From positions 1-7,759 of the forward strand of contig JAFXNX010000252.1 of assembly GCA_017529175.1 (NCBI GenBank): a stretch of 7,759 nt of DNA, written 5' to 3'. This DNA is from Clostridia bacterium (GTDB lineage Bacteria; Bacillota_A; Clostridia; Oscillospirales; CAG-272). This document shows positions 1-5,938 of this stretch, in pieces. Under the pieces are notes generated by a model. It worked only from the letters and a program-made list of their open reading frames with translations. It searched no databases and had not been told where the DNA came from. Made by a program: the position numbers and the translations under genes. How positions within the stretch are numbered: position 1 is the stretch's first letter; each line of letters begins with the position of its first letter.

Positions 1-85
1 CGAACGCCCTTTAAGGGGCGGCTAAAGTGGCAACGGCAATAGGCTTGAACAGAGTGAAAGCCAGCGCCTTTAGACGCTGGCCGGT

Positions 86-163
86 AACTCTTAGGCTTTT
101 AGCCTTTGTGCAAACCACCCGTTTGACGGGTGGTTATGATTATCTGTCAGGCGCCTAAGAGTT
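86..163. repeat. 11-bp inverted repeat enclosing the hairpin
   Basis: AACTCTTAGGC at 86-96 is the exact reverse complement of GCCTAAGAGTT at 153-163. An exact 11-base match at this spacing is unlikely by chance, so the structured unit probably extends to at least 163, beyond the 113-135 hairpin. The remaining bases up to the stop codon at 247 (164-246) contain only a 6-bp stem (166-171/185-190) and a small GGCG/CGCC stem (190-193/201-204). I see no gene or clear terminator there. Confidence 0.6.
113..135. repeat. Perfect 9-bp inverted repeat hairpin
   Basis: Positions 113-121 pair with 127-135 around a five-base loop (122-126). The stem is GC-rich and perfect. No T-run follows on the plus strand (ATGATTATC follows) and none follows on the minus strand (TGCACAAAG follows), so it is not a typical intrinsic terminator. 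A transposase-recognition hairpin is the more natural reading. Confidence 0.7.
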
Positions 164-246
164 TACTTCGTGTTCTTTCGAGATACGAAGGCGCTCTTGC
201 CGCCGGGCGTTTCAGAGAACATCAAAATAAAAGATGACAACGCCGT

Positions 247-3051
247 TTATTTTTTGTTTTCCTGCCTTAAGCGTCTTGATACAACAAGTCCGTACGGGAC
301 GATATATCTCAATCCTCTCATCAGCTTTCCGGTAAGACCTGCCCTGAACTCCACTTCCTCGACCGTGTCCTTTGACGCGTTCTCCGCTGATGCGCCGTTA
401 TCTTTCACGATGGGCAGTCCGAGCGACTTGTCGCTCTCGAGTTTTGAGAGAAGACGGTGGTACTTCTTGAGGTCGTCGATCGTTTCGCGCTCTCCGACGA
501 CAATGATCGGTCCCTTGCCCGGGTTTTTCATAAAGTACTTGTAAAGCTTGAGTATCAGATAGCAGTTGCCGCGCCTCTTCGCGATAAATTTCATGGAGAA
601 GCTGAACGCTTCGTCATATCCTCTGAGCTTTGTTAAGAACCCGTCAAGCTCATCGTAAGCGCCGACCGCGTCGTACATAAACACCTGAGAATCGACCATG
701 CTTGCGATCACGTTCTTGTATACGTACATTTTCTTCTGCGCCGTATACTCGCTGTCCGAGGAGACTTTGTCAAGAATATTGAAGATTATGTATACGTGAT
801 CTCTGTACTTTTTCTTCCAGTATTCGCGCGAGACGGTCTGTCCCTCGCGGCCGATAAGGTATCTGTATATGTCAAGATCGTAATATGCTATGGAGTTTAC
901 GTATTTGATGCTGAAAGAATTGAACTCCATATCGACGTAAGGCTTCTTTTCGGTGATCTTGAAGTCTGCGCGCCGAAGCACCTCGGTCTTGTAATTGCCG
1001 GTCGACAGAATGGGACCGTATGTGCTGAATCCGTAATGATCGTAAACGAGATCGTCGAAACAGTAAGCGATCCCCTCTTTAAGGTTGTCGTAGCTGATTA
1101 TGTCTTCGTACTGCGCCTTCTCGGCGTACGCGTAGCTTCCCTTCGTGAGGATTGCGTCGCAGTCGCTGTTTTCCATAATGTCGACGAGCTTTGCAAGATT
1201 TTCGGAATCGACCCAGTCGTCTCCGTCGACGAATCTTAGGTATTTGCCTCTCGCCTCCGCGATCGCACGGTTTATGCCGGAGCCGTGACCGCCGTTCTCC
1301 TTGTTAATAAGTCTGACGACGCCGCGGCTTGCGGCCTCGAACTCTTTGACGATGTCCGCGGTTTTGTCGCTCGAGCCGTCGTTGATGACGAGAACTTCGA
1401 TCTTGTTCGCGCATCTTGAGCTAAGAATGGAAGTGAGGCACTTTCCGATATACTTTTCGACGTTGTAAGCGGGAACTCCGATGGTGAGCACCGGATCTTT
1501 CGCGATCTCGCCGCACACTTCAAACGGCTTCAGTTCCGCTGCCTTGTCAAGGCTCTCCTTGATAAGAGCGATCTCTTTCGCTACCGTATGCTCTTTGTTG
1601 AAGTTCCTCGTGTACTCCGCCATATTGCGGCTGACACGGAGAAACTCGTCAGGATCCAGATACAGTCTCTCAATGATGTCGGCAAGCTGTTCGAAATGCT
1701 CCGGATCGGCGAGAGTGTGGTTTTCGGCCTCGTTCATAAAATACGGGTTTGACGTCACTTTTGTTCCGAGAACGACAAGACCGGACGCCGCGGACTCTCC
1801 CATTGATACGGCGTGAGCGTCGGTCCTTGACGCAAGCATCATTATTCCGTGAGAGCGGTAAAGAGAATACAGCTCCTCGTTCGGAAGGAACTTTCTGTAA
1901 AGATGAACGTTTTTGAACTGCTTCAGCGGTTCTGTCAGCTCGTCGTAATAGTTTCCGTCTCCGTATATGTCGAAATCGAGATCGTTAAAGAAATCCTTCC
2001 TCGACAGGGCGAGGATGGCGAGGACGACAAGGTCTATGCCGTGCTCTCTCGTGTTGTCGAATTTCCTGACCATCAAGATCTTTTTGCGGTCCTCCGGATT
2101 TTTGGGAGAGTACGGGAAAAGATCCTCGTCAATTATGTTGTTTATGACTCTCGCGTGGCGGAATTTCAGCCCCTGATCCGTTTCCGCTTTTTCCTTGAGC
2201 CAGTCGGAAACGAAGACCCATTCCACGTTGTCTTTAGAGGCGTACTTCCGAACGTAGGCGTCCGCCTTGTCGAAAGCCGGATCGAAATACTGTTCTTTAA
2301 CGGGGAGAGTGAAATAAGGTCCGCAAGTCCTTGTCAGATACCTGTAGAGCGTCTCGGGACTGTGGCAGATAAATATCAGTTTCTGGTTATCGTAAACGTC
2401 GGCGTCGAATATAGGATAGAGGTTGACGTCGACAAAATGCACCACTATAACGTCGTAGTGCTTTTCGGAAAGAAGGCGCTTAAGATCGGCGTAAGTGCCG
2501 CTGAAAACGGGTATTCCGCTGCGCTCGTACGCCGTCTGATACCACGAGGTGGGAACGAAAACCTGTATGTCGAGTCCGTTCTTAACGTATTCCTTGTTTC
2601 TCGAGTGAGCGAACGCGCACAGATACAGATTTGCATAGCTCGGATACTGCGGCGTTATGACAAGCACGCGGCAGTCTCTGTTAACTTTTCCGAGCAGATC
2701 AGCTTCCGCATCAAGCTCGATTGCGATCTCCGAGACGACGATACGGCTCTTCGCTGAAACTGTCAAAGATATATTCAGGGAGATCGGGGGTGTGAGCGGC
2801 ATGACGGATTCGCTGTTGATCGAGACAGGGTAGCCGTTTACCATCAGATATCCGCCGCTGTTCTCGACCTCGCCGGTGAACTTGACGTGTAGATCTGACA
2901 GTTCTTTGTCGTCAACCGTTACCGTTTTTTTCATCTTGAACGTGATCTTGCCGCTCGTCGTATTATCGACGACTATCTTTCCGTCTTTTTCATATACGTA
3001 TTCATTAAGACCTTCTGTATCGAAGTCGGCAAATTTGATCTGCTTTTTCAT
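247..3051 (-). CDS. Two-domain glycosyltransferase (GT4-like plus GT2) for surface polysaccharide
   Basis: This 934-residue cytoplasmic protein probably adds two sugars, or builds a repeat, on a surface glycan. Residues 1-120 are a beta-rich region I cannot name. Residues 127-505 look like a GT-B fold of family GT4: YGDGNYYDEL at 363-372 and LASRTDAHAVSMGESAASG at 406-424, where D411-x7-E419 replaces the usual E-x7-E. Residues 521-760 are a GT2 (GT-A) domain: VPAYNVEKYIGKCLTSIL at 526-543, VINDGSSD at 555-562, NGGHGSG at 586-592, the DxD region FVDGDDWVD at 607-615, and a likely catalytic acid at D707 in YVDMEF. A basic tail (905-934, with IVPYGLVVSRRLR) resembles the ends of many membrane-associated glycosyltransferases. 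No signal peptide or transmembrane segment is apparent. The ATG at 3051 is the first Met; GGAAGGA lies 12 bases upstream, which is rather far. The gene is transcribed alone, divergent from the pyruvyl-transferase-like gene. Sugar specificity cannot be read from sequence. Confidence 0.9.
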   Translation of the reverse strand: MKKQIKFADFDTEGLNEYVYEKDGKIVVDNTTSGKITFKMKKTVTVDDKELSDLHVKFTGEVENSGGYLMVNGYPVSINSESVMPLTPPISLNISLTVSAKSRIVVSEIAIELDAEADLLGKVNRDCRVLVITPQYPSYANLYLCAFAHSRNKEYVKNGLDIQVFVPTSWYQTAYERSGIPVFSGTYADLKRLLSEKHYDVIVVHFVDVNLYPIFDADVYDNQKLIFICHSPETLYRYLTRTCGPYFTLPVKEQYFDPAFDKADAYVRKYASKDNVEWVFVSDWLKEKAETDQGLKFRHARVINNIIDEDLFPYSPKNPEDRKKILMVRKFDNTREHGIDLVVLAILALSRKDFFNDLDFDIYGDGNYYDELTEPLKQFKNVHLYRKFLPNEELYSLYRSHGIMMLASRTDAHAVSMGESAASGLVVLGTKVTSNPYFMNEAENHTLADPEHFEQLADIIERLYLDPDEFLRVSRNMAEYTRNFNKEHTVAKEIALIKESLDKAAELKPFEVCGEIAKDPVLTIGVPAYNVEKYIGKCLTSILSSRCANKIEVLVINDGSSDKTADIVKEFEAASRGVVRLINKENGGHGSGINRAIAEARGKYLRFVDGDDWVDSENLAKLVDIMENSDCDAILTKGSYAYAEKAQYEDIISYDNLKEGIAYCFDDLVYDHYGFSTYGPILSTGNYKTEVLRRADFKITEKKPYVDMEFNSFSIKYVNSIAYYDLDIYRYLIGREGQTVSREYWKKKYRDHVYIIFNILDKVSSDSEYTAQKKMYVYKNVIASMVDSQVFMYDAVGAYDELDGFLTKLRGYDEAFSFSMKFIAKRRGNCYLILKLYKYFMKNPGKGPIIVVGERETIDDLKKYHRLLSKLESDKSLGLPIVKDNGASAENASKDTVEEVEFRAGLTGKLMRGLRYIVPYGLVVSRRLRQENKK

Positions 3052-3123
3052 ATTTCCGTCGAATCCTTCCGAGAACTACGTTTGTATTATTCACCGCAAA
3101 GTGCGTTTCATAAGGCTTATATT

Positions 3124-3151
3124 ATTATAACATATTTTTCCCAAAAGTCCA
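3124..3151 (-). promoter_or_regulatory. Promoter of the glycosyltransferase gene
   Basis: Read on the minus strand, a perfect TATAAT (plus coordinates 3124-3129) is preceded by TG at 3131-3132, an extended -10. A TGGACT box (3146-3151) matches the -35 consensus at four of six bases, with a 16-base spacer. This predicts a transcript start near 3117 and a leader of about 65 bases. The box arrangement fits a sigma-70/SigA housekeeping promoter. No convincing operator was seen. Confidence 0.6.
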
Positions 3152-3223
3152 TAGTATCGGGACAATATAAATCGTACATCCGGGATTAATTATGTTTCGT
3201 ATATAGATTTTTGTGTCATATTG

Positions 3224-3232
3224 TGGTATAAT
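3224..3232 (+). promoter_or_regulatory. Extended -10 promoter of the pyruvyl-transferase-like gene
   Basis: TGG followed by a perfect TATAAT (3227-3232) forms an extended -10 element. The -35 position with a 17-base spacer is TAGATT (3204-3209), a poor match, as is common with extended -10 promoters. Transcription would start near 3239, giving a leader of about 48 bases. The two divergent -10 boxes are only about 100 bases apart, so one regulator could act on both. Confidence 0.6.
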
Positions 3233-3272
3233 AAATTATCGTAATTACGCCGCAGAGAGCGAAACGGTCATG

Positions 3273-3280
3273 AAAGGTGA
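3273..3280 (+). promoter_or_regulatory. Ribosome binding site for the pyruvyl-transferase-like gene
   Basis: AAAGGTGA sits six bases before the ATG at 3287 and fixes this start. A five-codon reading frame (ATG at 3270, MKGEA, TGA at 3285-3287) overlaps the start codon as TGATG and contains the ribosome binding site itself. Confidence 0.6.
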
Positions 3281-3286
3281 AGCCTG

Positions 3287-4756
3287 ATGGTTTACAGAAA
3301 GAAGAATTATATTATCGCGCAGAACGAAATGATAATCAAGGATGTCGAGGTTTTGGGTTCCGTAGTCGATAATTACAGCCGAATGTTCAGCGAACAGATC
3401 GAGCGGTGCACGTCGGAAAACACCGAGCGCATTGTTAATCTCGTCAATGAGAAGGTAAACAACGCCCTCGCCGGCCTTGCGGAAAGGACAGCCGCGCTTG
3501 AGGCAAGGCTTTCTTCAATGGAGCGCAATCTTGAAGACGTAAAATATTTTTCGAATCACGGCCTGCTTGAAACAGAGGCGCTGATGCGCAAATTTGCAAA
3601 TTACAATCCCGAGCTGGCACTTCTTTCGGAAAGCGAAAAGACGAAGATATTGATCTGCGGTTTTTACGGCGGGAACAATCTGGGCGATGAGCTGATGCTC
3701 GAAACGCTCCTCGGCTATCTGACGCGTGACCTCGACGCGTCATTTACCGTCATGCTGGCGAACAACGGCGAATATGATATATTCGATAAAGACGGGATCC
3801 ATTATATCCATTATCCTCAGACCAAATACGACTACGATCATCTCGCATCGTTTTATGACGTCGTGATTTTCGGCGGCGGAGCGCTGTTGAACGACGACGA
3901 TTACGGAGTGGTATACGGAAACGAGGTGTCGCTTTCAACGACCGTGGTTGAACTGAGCCGTAAAATGATCGAATACGGAAAACGCTGTCTGTGGCTCGGA
4001 CTAAGCTCGAATCACGAGATCGAGAACAAAGCCTTCATCGAACGGCTGAACTATGTTATTCCGCGTCTTACCTATGTTTCGTTCAGAGATACAAACAGTA
4101 TTGATTCTCTGAAGCGCGCCGGCGTTGACGTTTCATGTATATCGTTACAGCACGACTTAATTATCGCAAACTCCATTCTTGCCGATCCGCCGGAAAAGAG
4201 CTGCGATACGCTGAGCGTCGGTATGATCTTTATATGCGGCATACGGGATCTCGAAGAGAAACAACTGATGATAATCAAAGCCGTTGAAGAACGTTTGCGC
4301 GCGTCCGGCAGAGAATACAGGATCAACCTGATCCCGTTTTACGATTATATGAAAGCGGACGTTACCGCTCTGGAACGCCTTGCGGAAAGCGCGGGATCGG
4401 AAAACGTCGCTGTGATGCCGTACGTTAACCGGTTCAGCGAGATCGCGGACATAATCTCCGGTCAGGATTATATCATTAGTATGAGGTATCACGGCGCGCT
4501 TCTTTCGCTGATGATGAACAAGCCGCTTTTCAGCATCGTCCTTGACACTCACCCTCATTACAGAAACAAAATGTCGTATCTTTGCGAAAAATATGATCGG
4601 ACGGGGAATTCCGCCGATATTTCCGGGCTGAACGAAGAAAAGCTCGCGAGAGCTTTGGACGTTCTTTTCGGGGAAAAACATGATAACGATAACGCACGTT
4701 TCGTTTCCGAAGCGCGTGAAAACATTGAAAACGTTATCGAAAAATATCTGAAGTGA
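3287..4756 (+). CDS. Polysaccharide pyruvyl transferase family protein with N-terminal coiled coil
   Basis: The 489-residue product belongs to the PssM/CsaB-like polysaccharide pyruvyl transferase family. Characterised members move pyruvate from phosphoenolpyruvate onto a sugar to form a ketal, which adds negative charge to wall or capsular polymers. Several family members in glycan loci have unproven roles. The family domain runs from about 119 to 462. It shows the N-terminal glycine-rich motif GFYGGNNLGDEL (125-136), VVIFGGGALLND (192-203), SFRDTNS (265-271) and the C-terminal MRYHGALLS (399-407), where R400 and H402 correspond to the conserved Arg/His pair. Residues about 25-88 are charged and heptad-like, with no prolines, and are predicted to form a coiled coil. 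This could drive oligomerisation or docking to a partner. No signal peptide or membrane segment is seen, so it is cytoplasmic. It stands alone as a transcription unit, with its own promoter and two terminators behind it. The family call is firm; the pyruvyl transfer activity is inferred. Confidence 0.88.
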   Translation: MVYRKKNYIIAQNEMIIKDVEVLGSVVDNYSRMFSEQIERCTSENTERIVNLVNEKVNNALAGLAERTAALEARLSSMERNLEDVKYFSNHGLLETEALMRKFANYNPELALLSESEKTKILICGFYGGNNLGDELMLETLLGYLTRDLDASFTVMLANNGEYDIFDKDGIHYIHYPQTKYDYDHLASFYDVVIFGGGALLNDDDYGVVYGNEVSLSTTVVELSRKMIEYGKRCLWLGLSSNHEIENKAFIERLNYVIPRLTYVSFRDTNSIDSLKRAGVDVSCISLQHDLIIANSILADPPEKSCDTLSVGMIFICGIRDLEEKQLMIIKAVEERLRASGREYRINLIPFYDYMKADVTALERLAESAGSENVAVMPYVNRFSEIADIISGQDYIISMRYHGALLSLMMNKPLFSIVLDTHPHYRNKMSYLCEKYDRTGNSADISGLNEEKLARALDVLFGEKHDNDNARFVSEARENIENVIEKYLK

Positions 4757-4772
4757 TCTTAAATTGTCTTAT

Positions 4773-4818
4773 ACGGGACCCTCACGGCTCATATCATTTG
4801 CCTTGAGGGTCCCGTTTT
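4773..4818 (+). terminator. First intrinsic terminator after the pyruvyl-transferase-like gene
   Basis: ACGGGACCCTCA (4773-4784) pairs perfectly over 12 bp with TGAGGGTCCCGT (4804-4815), with a 19-base loop. It is followed by TTTT, with further T-runs at 4823-4826 and 4829-4834. It starts 17 bases after the stop codon. The T-runs favour the plus strand; the minus-strand side lacks one. Confidence 0.75.
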
Positions 4819-4850
4819 ACTGTTTTCGTTTTTTGTCTTAAAAGTGATCC

Positions 4851-4891
4851 GGCCGTTCGTCGTATTACCGACGGCGGCCTTTTCGTTTTTT
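4851..4891 (+). terminator. Second, tandem intrinsic terminator
   Basis: GGCCG (4851-4855) pairs with CGGCC (4875-4879), and after a small bulge CGTCG (4858-4862) pairs with CGACG (4869-4873) around a TATTAC loop. A T-rich tail (TTTTCGTTTTTT, 4880-4891) follows on the plus strand. It backs up the first terminator and separates the convergent genes. On the minus strand only a TTTT several bases beyond the stem is present, so any terminator role for the opposing operon would be weak. Confidence 0.65.
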
Positions 4892-4967
4892 AATTGTATT
4901 CGTTGATCAAACCGTATTTTGATTTAGCGAAGAGCTCGGGGAACTTATACCGCTTATCATATCCAGA
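4890..4967 (-). other. Possible C-terminal gene remnant beyond the ornithine-cyclodeaminase-like gene
   Basis: Just past the stop at 4957-4959, the minus strand is open in a shifted frame that reads SGYDKRYKFPELFAKSKYGL followed by INEYN and TAA (4890-4892). Its codon choices (AAG, TTC, CCC, GAG, CTC, ATC, AAC, TAC) resemble those of the neighbouring genes, and the peptide looks like a natural protein end. No start codon and ribosome binding site serve this frame. It may be the tail of a deleted neighbour, or the result of a frameshift in the upstream gene. Chance is also possible at this length. Confidence 0.25.
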
Positions 4968-5922
4968 ACTTTTCGGCAGGGTCGCGCATATCCGCGTCCG
5001 TCAGGCAGTCGAATACTTCCGGTTTTGCCTTCATCATCCGATAGATGTTTGCGGCATAATAGATGTCGTGGATCGAGATGCCGATGTTGTATGCAAGAAT
5101 TCTTTCTTTATCGTTTTCGCGTCCCGGGGATCTTCCGTTGACAACGTCGCAGACTTCCGCATAGTATTTGAACTTTGCGAAGTTTTTGAAGTGATCTACG
5201 TGACCTGTGTCATCCGCAAACACTTTATCAAAGAACAAGTCGCAGTTGGTAAATCCTCTCGTATGAACAGGCACAACGAGTACGCCCTCGTCAAAGCAGT
5301 CGTCCGCGCAGATGTCGTCTTCGAAATACGTAGCGCATGATACAACGACGTCAGAACCCCTGACCGCCTCTTCTGCCGTGTCGACGACGGAAAAACGAAG
5401 ATTGCCGTATCCTGAAAATCTGTTGATAAACAGCTCCGCCTGATCTTTGTACTTAAGCAGTTTTATATCAAGAATTCTGTCCGTTACAACTGACGCCAGC
5501 ACAAGCAAAGTCGCCCTTGCCGTGTTCCCAAGACCTATCATACCGACCGTTTTGAAGTTCGTCTTTGCCAAATGCATGACGGAGTGAGCCGCAACAGCGC
5601 CTGTTCTCATCGCCGTGATCCAGTTTCCGTCGATAAGAGCGAGGAACTCGCCGGAATCGGCATTCATAAGCATGATCTTGCTGTCCAAAGCGGGTTTTCT
5701 GTCGGGATATCTGGTAACCGCTTTAACCCCCCAGTATTTTCCCTCCGCCTCTGAAATCAATCCGGGCATTACGTTGCAGAAAATATTACCGGGTATATTC
5801 ATATGAGTTTTCGCCGGAAGCAGAGCGTCTGCTTTGTGAAGGATCATCTCGCTGACCCATTTGTAGCAATCGGCAGGAGATATGTTCAGTGATTTGACGT
5901 CATCGAAGCTAATGATCTTCAT
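4957..5922 (-). CDS. Ornithine cyclodeaminase/mu-crystallin family protein
   Basis: The 321-residue length is normal for the family, whose members use NAD(P) to deaminate, reduce or oxidise amino and imino acids. The N-terminal half shows GVKAVTRYP (65-73, with the substrate-site Lys67) and ALIDGNWITAMRTGAVAA (95-112, with Arg106). The Rossmann part has the dinucleotide motif GMIGLGNTARAT (127-138). FADDTGHV (235-242) carries the conserved aspartates, where the catalytic Asp of ornithine cyclodeaminase lies. It closely resembles proteins often annotated 'tyramine oxidase subunit B', a name with little functional support here; I would not assign ornithine as substrate. The ATG at 5922 is supported by GAGGG six bases upstream. 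The gap to the upstream gene is only 13 bases, so the two are co-transcribed and probably translationally coupled. That placement suggests it handles an amino-acid precursor for the fusion enzyme. The C-terminus ends in EKFWI, as I recall for relatives, which argues that the stop is genuine. Confidence 0.88.
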   Translation of the reverse strand: MKIISFDDVKSLNISPADCYKWVSEMILHKADALLPAKTHMNIPGNIFCNVMPGLISEAEGKYWGVKAVTRYPDRKPALDSKIMLMNADSGEFLALIDGNWITAMRTGAVAAHSVMHLAKTNFKTVGMIGLGNTARATLLVLASVVTDRILDIKLLKYKDQAELFINRFSGYGNLRFSVVDTAEEAVRGSDVVVSCATYFEDDICADDCFDEGVLVVPVHTRGFTNCDLFFDKVFADDTGHVDHFKNFAKFKYYAEVCDVVNGRSPGRENDKERILAYNIGISIHDIYYAANIYRMMKAKPEVFDCLTDADMRDPAEKFWI

Positions 5923-5938
5923 TATGTTCCCTCTTTTA
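5923..5938 (-). promoter_or_regulatory. Coupled ribosome binding site between the two operon genes
   Basis: On the minus strand the upstream gene's TAA stop is followed at once by AAGAGGGAACATA and then the ATG at 5922. The GAGGG core lies six bases before the start, so a ribosome that ends the first gene is placed to start the second. No promoter is visible or needed in the 13-base gap. Confidence 0.65.

Larger units (their letters stand above)
1..163 (+). ncRNA. Structured RNA-like segment, possibly an omega-RNA scaffold
   Basis: Successive foldable stems are visible. They are 5-9/16-20 (CGCCC with GGGCG), 60-66/75-81 (GCCAGCG with CGCTGGC, 7 bp), 93-96/102-105 (AGGC with GCCT) and 113-121/127-135 (9 bp). 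A longer-range 11-bp pairing joins 86-96 (AACTCTTAGGC) to 153-163 (GCCTAAGAGTT), which encloses the 9-bp hairpin and competes with the small AGGC/GCCT stem. A weaker alternative pairs 42-46 with 58-62. Density and nesting of stems, together with the absence of an ORF, suggest a folded RNA or single-stranded DNA structure. In TnpB systems the RNA scaffold overlaps the 3' end of the gene and the right end of the element, with the guide taken from the DNA just beyond. In IscB systems the RNA lies upstream of the gene instead. Strand is assigned on the TnpB model and is not certain. Confidence 0.33.
1..165 (+). mobile_element. Probable right end of an IS200/IS605-family element (no transposase gene in window)
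   Basis: All three plus-strand frames hit a stop within the first 42 bases, so no protein gene is supported here. The DNA instead holds strong hairpins. One at 113-121/127-135 has a 9-bp perfect stem (AACCACCCG with CGGGTGGTT) and loop TTTGA. In IS200/IS605 elements a subterminal hairpin like this near the right end is bound by the Y1 transposase TnpA, and I recall very similar CCACCCG/CGGGTGG hairpins at such ends in gut Clostridia. Frame 2 ends at 23-25 after ERPLRGG, which could be the last residues of a TnpB-like protein lying left of the window, but seven residues cannot prove it. The exact right boundary is not visible; it could be shortly after 135 or near 163. Alternatives are a non-autonomous derivative (MITE-like) or another structured RNA. 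Confidence 0.42.

Noticed and set aside
113..135. Intrinsic terminator for the glycosyltransferase gene
   Set aside because: On the minus strand the stem is followed by TGCACAAAGG, with no T-run, and it lies more than 110 bases past the stop codon.
1..165. CRISPR array or tRNA
   Set aside because: The hairpins have different sequences, with no repeat-spacer periodicity, and no tRNA cloverleaf or TTCRANY-type T-arm could be traced.
1849..2757. Long plus-strand open frame of 302 codons
   Set aside because: It lies wholly antisense to the GT4 domain, which has clear family motifs. The peptide shows no recognisable domain and there is no promoter or ribosome binding site.
4157..4681. Minus-strand open frame of 174 codons inside the pyruvyl-transferase-like gene
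   Set aside because: It overlaps the conserved MRYHGALLS region of the real gene on the other strand and has no family features.
4957..5922. Tyramine oxidase subunit name
   Set aside because: Relatives carry this database name, but the sequence shows an NAD(P)-binding ornithine-cyclodeaminase fold and no amine-oxidase partner is present.
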